NCBI GenBank assembly: GCA_024803745.1
Contig: JANJXV010000025.1
Span: 13,866,341-13,930,340 of the forward strand
Length of the DNA: 64,000 bases
Origin: Megascapheus bottae
Taxonomy: Eukaryota; Chordata; Mammalia; Rodentia; Geomyidae
Reading direction: 5' to 3'
The notes under the pieces were generated by a model that worked only from the letters and a program-made list of their open reading frames with translations, did no database searches and was not told the origin of the DNA. Made by a program: the position numbers and the translations under genes. Shown piece by piece: positions 47,381-58,599 of the stretch; position 1 is the first letter of the stretch, and every line of letters begins with the position of its first letter.

Positions 47381-47640
47381 CCACCTGGTAATTTATGCAC
47401 AATTAATTGAGATATCTTTTATACTTGATATGTTGCCAAATGAATGCTTAATTTATGTAATTAGTCAATTAACTCTAATTCCAGCATATGTTCCCAAATG
47501 CCCAGAAGGTGTTCTGCTTCCCAGGTACTTATTTTTTGATGTCCCCAAATGCAATTAATTAATTTTACATGCATATTAATCGGGGAATCTCTTTTTGGCA
47601 GTTCCGTTTGTGCAAGTAATATTTTAATATTTGTCTTTCT
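47381..47640. promoter_or_regulatory. Candidate enhancer: homeodomain-site-dense AT island
   Basis: An AT-rich island set in GC-rich DNA, with GGTAATTTATGCACAATTAA, GTAATTAGTCAATTAACTC and GCAATTAATTAATTTTACAT. About ten TAAT/ATTA cores occur in 260 bp. It lies about 12 kb upstream of the FOXB1 start. Confidence 0.5.
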
Positions 47641-48239
47641 AACCTTTGAGGGGGTGGGAGCAAAAGAGGTGCAGGTAGCTGGGAGTTGAGCATGGATGCC
47701 ATCCTAGATGGTGCCTGGGTTGGGAGCGGAGTGGACTTCAAAGTGGGCCAAAGACCCCAATGGCAAGAGGCTTGGGTGCTGGGTTGTGCAGGCCCTTAGG
47801 GAGAGTCGCGTTGCTGCCCTGGGTGGCTGGGCGTTTTGGCGCGCGCCTTGGAGAAAATCCCACAAAGCTTCGGATCAGGAGATGGAGGCGTGCCCTGGTA
47901 CTTGTCTGTAGACAAATGTCGCCTCAAATCCATTCCCGGGGTCGGGGTCTGGAGGGAGCAAGAGAGACTGGCTTTTTTTTTTTCTTTTTTTGGAGGAGGG
48001 AAAGCGTTGTTTCTGTTTTTTGTTTTTGTTTTTGTTTTTGTTTTTTTCCTTGAAAGATGAATCCGATTTCCAGGGCAATCTTGGGAGACACAACGTGAAG
48101 GGTCTGCTCTGCAGTCGGCACCACGCCTCCCGGCCCAAACACCCCCGAAGTTTCCAGGCTCTCCACGAACCTGAGCCCCACCTCCACCTTGCCTCAGCCC
48201 CCAGCCCGAGGAAGGCCTAAAGCTAGGTGGAAAGTTGAC
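47641..48239. other. GC-rich unique sequence
   Basis: Contains a TTTTTG simple repeat near 48010-48050. Overlapping open frames on both strands show no family signature. Confidence 0.4.
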
Positions 48240-48600
48240 TTTCCAAGTTATTGGGTGTTACGTTAAAACTTTTATTTCTCTCTCTCTTTTTGGAACGGCG
48301 AACAAATTAATGAGCAATTTAATTAATAAAATCAGAGAGTAGTGTAAGTGCTATGGTAATGAAGTTAAATGAGTGCACTGTAAAATATTCACTAATCCAG
48401 CACATTGCCAAATATCCCCTTAATTCTGCTTAACACTAAAAGGGGTTTGAGCACCATAATGAGATTCCTCTGTCTGCTAATTAATTGACACACTCCTGAA
48501 TATTCATACGAGCTAGCACCAATACGTTCCTAATTGCACCGTGGAATAGATCTCAGAGGAAACTAAATCGCCATAGACTTAATTAAAATAATGTATTCCA
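48240..48600. promoter_or_regulatory. Candidate enhancer: second homeodomain-site-dense AT island
   Basis: CAAATTAATGAGCAATTTAA, TTAATTAATAAAATCAG, CTGCTAATTAATTGACAC and ACTTAATTAAAATAATG lie within 360 bp, with no repeats. Texture matches the 47381-47640 island. Confidence 0.5.
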
Positions 48601-49439
48601 GAGCCAGGACGGGGTGGGGGGGGAAGAGGAGGAAAGATGAGACATTTGCCTTGGAGCGCGCTAAGAAAGTGGCACCTAGTTGGTGGAAAGGAGAGATTTC
48701 AAACGTGGGCTCCCAGCCCAACTTCAGTGGCCGGGGACGCGTAGAGAGGGGATTGCGCGTCGCTTCAGAAACTGACTTCGTTTGGGGGTCCAAAGTCCCC
48801 CCCCCTCGGTGCACAGGAGGCCATGGCTCCTGGGTACGGTACCGTTCTGGCAGCTCAAGGTGGAAAGGCCCGGTGGGGGCATTGTAGGACCTCAGCCCCT
48901 GGCCCAGGACCCTCTCATCCATCCTTGAGTTTCACCCCTTCCAGCTGGTCCGAAACGCAATCTACAGAGGCTCAGGCAGAAACTTCGTACTTGGGGAAAT
49001 TCACAGCGAAAACTCTCCAGTCCCCAAACTGTCAGGAATGGGAGAAATCCCAGGCCCCGGACCTCAGGGAAATGTGACAGCTGAGGTCGGAAGTCTGAAT
49101 CCGGGGGGTGCTTTCGTCCCTCCCCAAGGGGAAGCCCCGCTAAAGCGCGCCTCTGACTTCTTCCTCCGTGCCCCTCTCATTCCGAGCGAGCCCAGCGCCG
49201 GGGCTTTCTCCAATCGATCTTAACTTCTCTTTATTTGGGGAGGAAAAAAAAAAAAGACAGCCGGATTTCCGACCCTTCGGAGCCATTTTTTCTCCCCCCC
49301 AAAAAAACCAAAAAAAGAAAATACCAACAACTGAAAATAAACTCATTCTTAGGAAAGCGATCTTCCTTCTCCCACCCTTGTTTGGGGAGAGGGGTGGGGA
49401 TGGAAAAAAAAATCTCCACAGGTTAAAAAACTAAAAAAA
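48601..49439. other. GC-rich unique sequence
   Basis: Homopolymer patches (A12, C8, G9). No credible gene; multiple overlapping frames are compositional. Confidence 0.4.
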
Positions 49440-49640
49440 AAAAAAAAGAGTTTATTTGAAGGCTTACAAATGCATATTTATTATACACATGTAGGCATTA
49501 ACAATGTAAATTACACCGCCAGCAGTTGCTGGTTGTTTATTCATTAGATCTTTAGAAAATCTACATTGCCTCCAGACAGCGCGAGGATAATGTGAAATAC
49601 ACAAGCCGTTTACATAACCAACTTCGACGCCCGGCACCGA
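49440..49640. promoter_or_regulatory. Candidate regulatory element
   Basis: AAATGCATATTTATTATACA, GGTTGTTTATTCATTAG (forkhead-like) and AGCCGTTTACATAACC lie immediately before a CpG-rich patch. Inferred from motifs. Confidence 0.4.
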
Positions 49641-49770
49641 GCTCGAGCGCGCGCGCGTGCGCTCCGCCACGGCGACGACTCGTCAACAGGTCCCGGCCAG
49701 GACCAAGGCCCGGGAAAACCTAAGTTACTCACGTCGCTCTGTCCCAGTGATCTAGAGCCACCCAGGAAGC
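49621..49770. other. Small CpG cluster with (CG)n core
   Basis: TCGACGCCCGGCACCGAGCTCGAGCGCGCGCGCGTGCG and following CpGs form a compact CpG-dense patch about 9 kb upstream of the main island. It could be a minor promoter or enhancer CpG cluster. No RNA can be assigned. Confidence 0.35.
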
Positions 49771-50435
49771 CTTCGGCTTCCCCCCTTCGTTTGGGCAGGC
49801 GTGTAAAGTGTGAAAAACCATAGATAGCTCACCTACTTTTTTTTTTTAATTCCGATTGTGTGTGTGGCCTTATTTTTCTTTGCAATAAGAGAAGTAAAAA
49901 AAAAAATTTTTAATGGAAAGACAGAAATCCTTTCCGAGTTCCGGCTTTTCAGGTACAGCAGTAGTAGAAGTAGAAGTCGTAATTATAATAGTAATAAAAA
50001 TGAGCTTAAAGTGCTATTGAGAGGCATGGGGCTTTCTTTACCGACTGCGCGGAAAGAGAAGCGAGCCCACCTTAATTCCCTCCAATCAAAGTGTTCCAGG
50101 CCTGCATACACAAATGTTTATTACAGAAAAAAAAAAATCACTGCTGAGCCTGTCTCTCCGAAAAGATCGAAAGTTCTGTGGTTCTAGTTTGACCTGGAAG
50201 ACGGAGGTGGAGGGTCTGGCCGGGTGGAATGAATACTTATGTCTCCCCACCAGCTCCCCAATTTTAAATTAACAGACGTACTAATGGAAATAAATGCAAA
50301 AGGGGAAGGGAAGGTGTATAGGAGTTTTATTATTTTTTTTTTAAACTTAGTGAACGCAGCCAACCACGATCCTGTGAAGCATCCGAGTCTCTTGCACCTG
50401 CCTCGTGAATTGTTGGGTTAACTCTCAGTACTGGA
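49771..50435. other. Unique sequence
   Basis: AT-rich with a GTA/GAA run near 49960-50000; nothing else recognised. Confidence 0.4.
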
Positions 50436-50489
50436 GAGGGGGGGGGAGAGGGAGAGAGAGAGGGAGAGGGAGAGAGAGAGGGAGGGAGG

Positions 50490-50545
<56 letters not shown>

Positions 50546-50556
50546 GAGAGAGAGAG
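50436..50556. repeat. (GA)n/(GGGA)n polypurine tract
   Basis: About 120 bp of G and A only, with a pure GA core at about 50493-50534. Long minus-strand open frames here are Leu-Ser repeats. Confidence 0.95.
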
Positions 50557-51290
50557 TGTTATGCGGGGAGTGGGGTGGAATGTGCTGGGCTGGGCTTTCA
50601 GTTCCCTGCTCGCCCACTCCCTTCTTTACCTCTCTTTTGAGTTTCCAGCTAGGCCGGCCGTCTAAGAAATCCCTTTGACAATCCCAGGCCCCCAGTGAAA
50701 AACAGACCCAGTTAGTTTGCGTATCTGAATCACAGGTCCCTACCGAGGCAAGGAATTGGGAGTGGAGAACTAGGAGAGGAAGGTGGAGATAGATGGGATA
50801 GGGGGGCGTGGGGACGGACCGCGGAGGGCAGACACGCTCGAGGCGTGGGTCCGTGTCTGGGGTGTCCTTCAAGTCCGCTGGGGGTACCTGGATTCCCCCC
50901 AACTGAGAGTTTGTAAACTCGCCCTCAGTACAGCTTAAGTGCCCGAAGCAAGCGCAGTGCGGAGAGCACCGGGGCGCGCGGGGACGTGGGTGTGTACCCA
51001 GTGCACAGATGCGGGAGCGAAGCCCGGGGCCCAGGTGAGCATAGAAAGTACCGAAGGACTCAATGACTATATGGATGTGGGGGGGGAGCTTTGGAAAGCC
51101 AAAGACCAGGCAGCCCCACCCCCCGCCACTCCCCGTCAAGCCCTACTCCCACCCATTCTTACTTGGGGGTGGGGGCGGTGAGAAACCCGTTAGGATCTGA
51201 GGCTGTTTAGGTTATTGTTGTTGTTTTGTCTTTTTCTTTTCTTCCTTTTTGAAACCTGCTTTGTGGGTGGCAGCTCAGCGGGGAATGCAT
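50557..51290. other. GC-rich unique sequence
   Basis: CpG-containing stretch near 50810-51030. No recognisable gene. Confidence 0.4.

Positions 51291-51292
<2 letters not shown>

Positions 51293-51326
<34 letters not shown>
51293..51326. repeat. (CA)n microsatellite
   Basis: About 17 CA units. Confidence 0.95.
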
Positions 51327-51328
<2 letters not shown>

Positions 51329-51559
51329 TAAAGCTCAAAGGGGGAAGAGAAGGGAAGGAGAGAGAAAGAAAGGAGGGAAGGAGGGGGAGAGAAAGCGTCA
51401 AATAGTTTCAACCCATTCCAGAAACATGGCAAAAAAAAAAAAAAAAAAAAGCGGTTCGTTCTGCGGGACAGCCCGCTTCTGCCATTAAGAAAACACATAC
51501 TGCATTCGTCCACCCGGGTTAAGCTCTCTGCCCCCGTCAGTTTGAACAAACAATGTAAA

Positions 51560-52170
51560 ATGCAGGGTTTTAAGGCTGGAGACCCACAGGTTTTAAAGCC
51601 AAAAACTAAAGCTGGAGGAATGTGAGCCCAAAGTACGTAATAATACAGATGCAAAATAGTCTTCATCTCAGAAATCTGCAGTCCACCGGAGTCAATTTTA
51701 TTCCAACTATGAACAAAGTGCATTTTAAATCCCTATGTGAGAATTACTTGAATTCTCTATTGTGATCATATTTTTCCCCCTCCTGGAAACTGTTTTATCC
51801 CAGTTATTTTGAACTTTTTTTTTAGATCGACTTTTCTAAAATCTGCTTGCCACCCCCATAACATTTTTCAAAACTAATCGCTGAGTTAGATAGATAGAGA
51901 TCCTGATTTAAAATAAATCTGAGCAAACACATAATTCCTGACAAAGAAAAATGGATATGAAAAGTAGAGGGTGAGTTTTTCCCCTTCCCCTCCTCAAGAA
52001 AAAGAAAGAAAGAGAAGAAAAGAAAAGACACTTTGCTCCACCCCGCTATTAAACAAAACACAATACCTTTTTCTGGGTGGTACAGCAGAGGTTGATTCCG
52101 TTTTGACAATGTTGTTTAGCTATCATTTGCTATTTTGAGTGAATGAGAGCAACCCCCTCCCTTTTACAAC
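51560..52170. promoter_or_regulatory. Candidate conserved regulatory element
   Basis: Repeat-free AT-rich block: CGTAATAATACAGATGCAAA near 51636 and GAATTACTTGAATTCTC near 51741. Composition-based proposal. Confidence 0.35.
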
Positions 52171-53310
52171 ATTTGTTCCCTATTATGCAGAGGTGCAGCA
52201 GTTGAGGGCAGACAGTGAAAGTGGCTGTTTGATTCTCTTTTTCATCCCCCTGACCCTGCTTTTGTCCCCTCTCACCCTGGGAATGTCACGCCTCGCTACT
52301 TCACTTTGAGATGCTGGAGAAAGTAGCTTTGTTATTCTCTTTTAGACATACACGAAATTGTTCTCATTCCCCTCGCTGTAAAAGATACTTCACATCGAGA
52401 CTCGGTTCACAAGTGCAATGCAATTTGGCTTAGCCCAACCTTTGTTCTGCTTGTACAAATGAGCGAACAGTGCACACATTATACAGTTGATCTAGTGCTT
52501 GTCTTAACCCCTGAGTTAGGGGCTGGGAGAGGGGGGAAAAAAGCAAGTTAATCCCTTCAATACCAAGGTAGCTTTGGCAATATTTCCACACACACACAAC
52601 ACACACACACAAACACACAAAGATGTGAATTGCTTTCTTCTATTCCACATAGTATAAATGCAAATCTTATGCAGATTTAGCAAAAAAACTAAACCAAAAA
52701 TTAATACTCTTCCAACCAAGCTTTTTTGAATACTTTCTTAAGACAAAATACTTGTGGGCTTGCTACTGCACAGTTAAAGCTCTGGAACCATTTGAATAAA
52801 GGAGGGATTTGATGTGGAAAGTAAGATTTTTTTTTTAAGCCATGAAGTCTCTGAGCAAATCACAGCAAAGCAAACACCAAATGGGTCTTTAGCAAACTGA
52901 TTCCAAAGAGAGGGCATTGTGCTGGGTTGTTTTCACAGGCATTGAAACTGCCTGCTCACTATAAAAAGAGGGTTGGCACTTTTTAAGGATTGGGGCCAAA
53001 CAAGACCAAGCACCCTAACTCTGGCTACTGTTTGTTTTGGGCTTTCAAATGAAAGGAAACCTGGGCCTTCCCTACTCTCTAACTTGCAGCGGCTATTAGG
53101 CTAGCCTCTTAGAAGTGTGCAGGAGGACTACTCCCTACAGCAAGCAAAACAGACTTAAGTCCAGATGTCTCAGTGTCAGCCCAGAGGCCTTGTCAGCTCT
53201 AGAGTCCATTCTGGTGGGTGCTAAGGAAGGGACACTAGTAAAGTTGTTGAATCCAAAAGATTGAACTGGAGTGAGAGGAGACTGATCTAAGACAATAATA
53301 CTATTTATCC
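52171..53310. other. Unique sequence with possible conserved blocks
   Basis: A short CA repeat at 52588-52617 lies inside otherwise repeat-free sequence. 52640-52990 is AT-rich. No gene recognised. Confidence 0.4.
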
Positions 53311-53319
53311 AAAGTTTCT

Positions 53320-53571
53320 GCTAGGCCCTGGTGGCTCATGGCTGCACTCTTAATTACTCAAGAGGCTGAGATCTGAGGATCCAAGTTCAAAGCCAGCCTG
53401 GGGCAGAAAAGTCCATGGGACCCTAATCTCCAATGAGCCACCAAAACAGCCATGGAACTAGAGCTGTGGCTCAAGTGGTAGTGTGATAGCCTGGAGAGCA
53501 AAAGCTCAGGGACAGCACCCAGAGCCTGGGTTCAAGCCCCAGGACTGGCACCGAAAACAAACAAAATCCAA
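53320..53571 (+). mobile_element. Composite SINE (B1-like + right arm)
   Basis: Complete copy with AAAGTTTCT flanks at 53311-53319 and 53572-53580. One of only two SINEs in the last 19 kb. Confidence 0.93.
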
Positions 53572-53580
53572 AAAGTTTCT

Positions 53581-54761
53581 TTTCAACTTTGCAGTTTTGA
53601 GTTCAGTTTCAATATTCATGTAATCCCGGTCACCAAGTGTGGAGACAGATGCCTGGAGGCCTGCTTCCCTACTATTTAGTAGTCACAAGGCTTGTGTGTG
53701 GAGGGGGCATTTCTGGCTCTTGAGGGTGGATAACCCCGCGTTTCTTTCTTAGCCCTTTGGATTCCCAGATAGAATGCGTTCGAGTGGCCCGAAAAGTGAG
53801 CTAAACATCCTCAGGTTTGTCGTGAGGGTGTAGTGGCAGATAGTTTTCCTCCGTCCAGCCAGCAGGTTGCAGAGATTGTGGGGCTTGCTAACCCTCATTT
53901 GCCGATTGTTGGGTGCCAAATCTGTTTCCCAGATCCAGAAAGCTAAAAACTAAGCAGTCTGGGGCGCAGCGAGGGGGAAGGAGGCTGAAAGATCCTCAGG
54001 ACAAACAACCTCCAGGACACCAGAACGGCAATTTTTTTTTAATTGCCCACTGTCAGGCTCAGGGAGTTTGTTTTAGTACTGAATACCCCGAGAACAAAAT
54101 CCTTTTGAAAGGAAAGCTAAGTTGCTTCACGCCACCAAAGTGCAGATTTGGTAAAGAATGACGGATAGGACAAAGCGGAGCCGCGAGTTAGCCCGGGTTC
54201 CCAGAGCGAGCGGAGCAAGTGGGGCGGGGTCGGAGAGACCCACAAACCCCTCTAAGAACTCCCCCCAAATCCATGGCCCTCCAGTCCACAGGCCTCTCTC
54301 TTCTACCACGGCACATTTGGCTGCCACATTAGGAGGAAAGATTTTTTTTTTTTTTAAGGCGGAGGGGAGAATGAAGCAAAGAGAAATTAAGGATTTGTGG
54401 GTCCAGTAGAGGATGGGGGTTGGGGGGACTCAGATTGGGAGAGAACAGGGAGGAAGATTCTGGGCGGAATAAAGGAAGGACTCTGCAAAACTCCAGGCTG
54501 CTGCGAGTTCACCTTCCAAGGAGGAGTGGCTGGCTGGGATTGTTTTAGGCGTCTAGGAAACCTTCCAAACCTGCCAGCTCCCCCCCACCCCCATACCCCG
54601 TCGGTGTTTGGTAAATATTAACAAACTCCGGCGAGTCATTTTCTGGAGTGTGGATGAAGGGGTTGGCAGGGGGTGGGGTGGGGGTGGGGATGCTTCTTTT
54701 CTTCCCCTAGAACCCTCCCTGCACTCCCCCCAACGAGCCACACCCCTGCGTGCGCACTCCC

Positions 54762-54765
<4 letters not shown>
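53581..54765. other. GC-rich unique sequence
   Basis: No repeat family. GGTAAATATTAACAAAC near 54610 is forkhead-like. No credible gene. Confidence 0.4.

Positions 54766-54817
<52 letters not shown>
54766..54817. repeat. (CA)n microsatellite
   Basis: Pure CA tract of about 26 units. Confidence 0.97.
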
Positions 54818-54819
<2 letters not shown>

Positions 54820-54889
54820 GCTTGACAACGGAGGGAATCAAAATCAATATTGTATTTGTCACCCCTCGGTCTCCTTTCTACTCCCTCTA

Positions 54890-55320
54890 CAGCCCCGGTG
54901 CCACTGAAGCGAATTGTGGATTTATAGTGGGGAAATTAGCATAAATTATTACGAAATCTGTAGCCGTGTGTGGTCCAGCTTGTGGGAAAAAAAAAGAGAG
55001 GCTATTGCGAACTCTCCAAGCAGAAAGGTGGTCGGTGGTGGGCTCTGCTGAGGCGATGAATGGCTATTGCGCCAAAGAGATTTCCATTTGGTTTGCACAT
55101 GGGTATAATTGACTTATGTGTATTTTATACAGTTTTCCCAACAACTCTCTAAACCTCCAGGGTCGGATGTGGCCCCCTCCTCCTTTCCCCTCCACTTCTA
55201 TTTGCTTTGGGTTCTGTACAATAGACGGATGTACTTTTCTGGAAAGCGCTCTTTCCCTCCTTCTCTTTATAATACCCATCCTTAAAAGACGGTGTAAATA
55301 GCATAAATAGCATGCAAAGC
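54890..55320. promoter_or_regulatory. Candidate conserved regulatory element
   Basis: Repeat-free: GCATAAATTATTACGAAATC near 54940, GGCTATTGCG twice (near 55001 and 55062), GTATAATTGACTTATGTG near 55102. Inferred. Confidence 0.35.
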
Positions 55321-55402
55321 GTCTTTCCCTCCCTTCCTCCCTTTCTTCCCCTGGGTTTTGTAGACCTCCAGAAGTAACAGAGATTAAAACTTTGCAGCAG
55401 CC

Positions 55403-55644
55403 AAGAGCTGGTGGCTCAGGAGGCTGAGATTTGAGGATTGAAGTTTGAAGCTAGCTGGGGCAAGAAAGTCCATGAGACTCTAGGCTCCAATTAACTACCA
55501 AAAAGCTGGAAGTGGAGCTATGTATGATATGACTCAAGTGATAGACTGCCAGTCTTGAGCAAAAAAAGAAAGAAAAAAAAAACAAAGAAAGAAAGCTAGA
55601 GAATTATACCCAGGCCCTGAGTTCAAGCCCTTTAGCATCACACA
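55403..55644 (+). mobile_element. Composite SINE (B1-like + right arm)
   Basis: GCTGGTGGCTCAGGAGGCTG shows that the 7SL-like arm has an internal deletion. AAAG-rich expansion near 55561-55598. It is the SINE closest to FOXB1, about 3 kb upstream of the presumed exon 1. Confidence 0.88.
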
Positions 55645-56559
55645 ACTAAAACTAACCAACCAAACGACAACAAAGCACATGTTTTAAACAGAAACTCATA
55701 ACATCTCAACAAAGATTGATCCCAACTTTAGCTTTAAAAAAAACCCTGAATGTTCCTACTCTTAGAATTAACTTAATTCTTCTATTTACTCTAAGCAATG
55801 ATTTGGACAGCCATACAATAGCCTTTCGCAACACAACAAAATGCCAATTGTTATTATGAGAAAACACTATTCTGGCCCCATTTCCTACCCCCTTCTCTTC
55901 CCTCCCAGCAAGAACTCACACTGAGTAGGAAAAAAAAAAAAAAAAAAAACACCTTTCTTGAGGAAACTGGGATCTGTAGCCACCCACCATCTGGAGTTCA
56001 GCCACCAGAAATATTTTATCTGCCTTTACATTTCAATATGGGCTGATACCCCGGTTGGCCAAAAGGATCCCAAAACAATCTCAGGGGTGGGGGTGGGGTG
56101 CTTGAGAGCTGACACCTTAATACTCAAGAGGGCTCCCTGCCGGCTCCTCCAGCTGTACCCGGGCGTTAGGAAGGCTTGGGCCAGCCTTGTTCTTTGCTGG
56201 GAAAACACCACCAGCCTTCCCACCCCCATCCTAGTCCTCCAGTTCCTCAATTCAGCCCTTTGGCGGTCCCCAACTTCTACAAAACTCTCCCACCAAGCCC
56301 GAAGACACCCCCAAAAATCTCCAGACTATTTAAGGAGCAGAAATGGGTAGCTCTCCGATGAGCTACTGGGGGCAGCCTGTAGCCCAAGCTTCTCCACCGA
56401 GGCTCCGCCTCCATCCAACTGGTTTAATCTTTGGAACCAAGCAATCCATTTATCTGTCTTGCTTCAGCCCCCAGAGACAGGTTCAACGCGCCACCCTTCC
56501 CCATCTCCTCACATCCTCCTCCTCCTCTTCCTGGTTATTCCCCCTCCCCGAATTAAGAA
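55645..56559. other. Unique sequence
   Basis: An A20 homopolymer near 55930. The 130-codon open frame at 55958-56350 shows no recognisable domain. Confidence 0.4.
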
Positions 56560-56900
56560 GGCGACATTATTCTTTACTTCAAGCACTTCTGTTAATATTG
56601 GAAAACGTGCGCTTGCATCTCAAGCGAGGCAGCTCAGACACGAGAGCCATTTCAATATTAATGAAATTGTTTAATCTCCTAAATTCCTCGTGTTTAAGTT
56701 ATGTTTTGGTGAGTTACTGACCTCCTCTGAAAGTGTGGTTAGTAAAGTTGTGTATGTGTGCACGCGTGCATATATGTGTGCTTGCACGCTATAAAAGCTT
56801 TCTTTTTTTTTTTTAAGGCTAACCACGAGCAGTTTTGCAAATAACGCTCGAATGTCATTAATCAACGTGTAGGAATCTCATCCTCGTAACTCCCCACAGC
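56560..56900. promoter_or_regulatory. Candidate conserved proximal regulatory element
   Basis: TTCAATATTAATGAAATTGT near 56651 and GTCATTAATCAACGTG near 56853 in repeat-free sequence about 2 kb upstream of the CpG island, with a TG/CG-rich stretch between them. Inferred. Confidence 0.35.
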
Positions 56901-57138
56901 TAACTCTTGCAACTTAAAGAAAAGAAACAGCTCTGGAATATCCGGGTTTCAAAGACGATTCAGTATTGTAGGTACTGAGGTTTTGGGGTTTTTTTTTTTT
57001 GTAAATTGGTATTTTTTTAACCGTAAAAGTCAACCTATGAGCTCAAGAGAGAACGCCCAGGAGCGCGTGGGAACTCCTTGCGTCATCTCAGAATGGGGGC
57101 GAGCCGCACTACGGCTGGGGTGCCTATCTGTTTCATAG

Positions 57139-57291
57139 TCCTTTGATGATGACAAGGAGAGGGAGGAGGAAGAGGAGGGCGACAGTGAGGTTGAGGATGC
57201 GGATGAAGATGATGACTTCAATGGTTCATTTAACCCTCAAAAGGCCAATCGGAACAGAAAGCAGCCCCGCTACCCGCACTCAAGCAAGTGA
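57139..57291 (+). pseudogene. Acidic open frame, possible processed-pseudogene remnant
   Basis: Fifty codons after an in-frame TAG read as an acidic stretch (DDDKEREEEEEGDSEVEDAD), then FNGSFNPQKANRNRKQPRYP and a stop. About 120 bp later come AATAAA near 57413 and an A/G-rich stretch from about 57429. That layout fits the 3' end of a retrocopied mRNA. I do not recognise the parent gene, and chance is possible. Confidence 0.25.
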
Positions 57292-57629
57292 TCCACCTGA
57301 GGCACCAAACACCCCCACCCCAAAAGCAAAGCTCTGCAGTTCTCGCCTAGTCTTACAAGGCACTTGTGTTAAAGGGACTACAGATAGCTTCTTCTGGACT
57401 TTCTTAATCCTGAATAAATTCTAACAATGTAAGAAAAAGAAAGGAAGAAGGAAAGCAGGAAGAAAGGAAGTGTGTGTGGGGGGGTTCTAGCTGTAAAATA
57501 CCAACTTGCAAACTTCCAAGAAACTGAACTTCCAAGAAACTCTTCAGTCTTAAAGTTTCAAACAACCTGGGGAAAGGCAAGGACCCTAGGCTCATCTTCT
57601 GATAAAAGTGTGCCAAGCAACCTGGGCTC

Positions 57630-57815
57630 TTCTGTCTGTTAAAGTAAGACCGTCACTTCTCAAAGATATATTACCCCCTCCTCCTCCTCCTCCCCTTCTC
57701 CCTCACTCTTTCCTCTTCCCTCTTCCTCCTCCCTCTCTTCTCCCCCTTCCCCTTCTTCCTCTTCTTTTTCTTCTTCTTCCTTCATCTTCTATTCTTCATC
57801 TTCATCTTCTTCGCG
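57630..57815. repeat. CT/CTT-rich pyrimidine tract
   Basis: Imperfect CTCCTC, CTTCTT and CATCTT units on the + strand over about 150 bp. Confidence 0.85.
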
Positions 57816-57980
57816 GTGCATTGAGATTCAAAACAAGGCTTACACCAGGCTTTACGCTTTGTATTAAAAAAAAAAAAAGCAAAACCCATCACTTTTTAAA
57901 AGCTGCTTACCCAACTATGCAGAGCTAAAGTAGCAGTTTCGGAAAGTCAAAGCAAAATTCCGACCCACCCGTTCGAAGAC

Positions 57981-57982
<2 letters not shown>

Positions 57983-58028
<46 letters not shown>
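57983..58028. repeat. (GT)n microsatellite
   Basis: About 23 GT units immediately upstream of the CpG island. Confidence 0.97.
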
Positions 58029-58029
<1 letters not shown>

Positions 58030-58062
58030 TGGGGGGCGGAGAGGTAAGGGTAATGTTTTCTG

Positions 58063-58083
58063 TATAAATAACAACATGCAAAT
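58063..58083 (+). promoter_or_regulatory. TATA-like box next to a perfect octamer
   Basis: TATAAATA at 58063-58070 is followed by ATGCAAAT (POU octamer) at 58076-58083, at the upstream edge of the CpG island. The two could belong to an upstream promoter or proximal enhancer. Confidence 0.3.
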
Positions 58084-58599
58084 CAACCCAGCTAATGGCC
58101 CAGCAAAAAGGAAAAAGGGTAGGCTCCGGGAGAAAGCCGTGCCTGAAGTCCGCGAACAATACAAACCCGACACAATGCGGAGGACACCGAATACCCCAGC
58201 CAAGCAATTTCCAAGTCAAACACCACCGGCGCGAGCCCGAGCAGCTCCGGGCCTGTGACTGTGAAGGGTCGGCTGGGCTCCCACCCCCCGCTCCACGCGG
58301 CCGGCCGCTGGCTCTTCCCCCGTACCTTCACGCACCGCGCACCCCGGCCCGGTGCTCGCGGCTCCCCGCCAGTGGCCCGGGCTCTTCCCCCCTCGCCCAG
58401 TCTCCAGCTGCCAGTGATTCCTATTGGCCTAGGTGTCCAAGTAAGTAGGTGTGAAAGAAACCGGAGCTGTGGCCGGGAGCTCCGCTCCGGCTCAGTCCCC
58501 TCCTTCTGCATCCTCCACCCCCCCTTCTCCTCCCCCTTCCCCCCTCCCCTTCCCCCTCCTCCCCAGGCGATTGTCATATGATAGCTAAGAAGTGGCACA

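Noticed and set aside
50330..51139. 269-codon minus-strand open frame
   Set aside because: It is carried by the (GA)n tract (Leu-Ser repeats) and GC-rich flanks, with no recognisable family.
58092..58598. 168-codon minus-strand frame in the CpG island
   Set aside because: GC-rich islands lack stops by composition; no domain, and overlapping frames on both strands are equally open.
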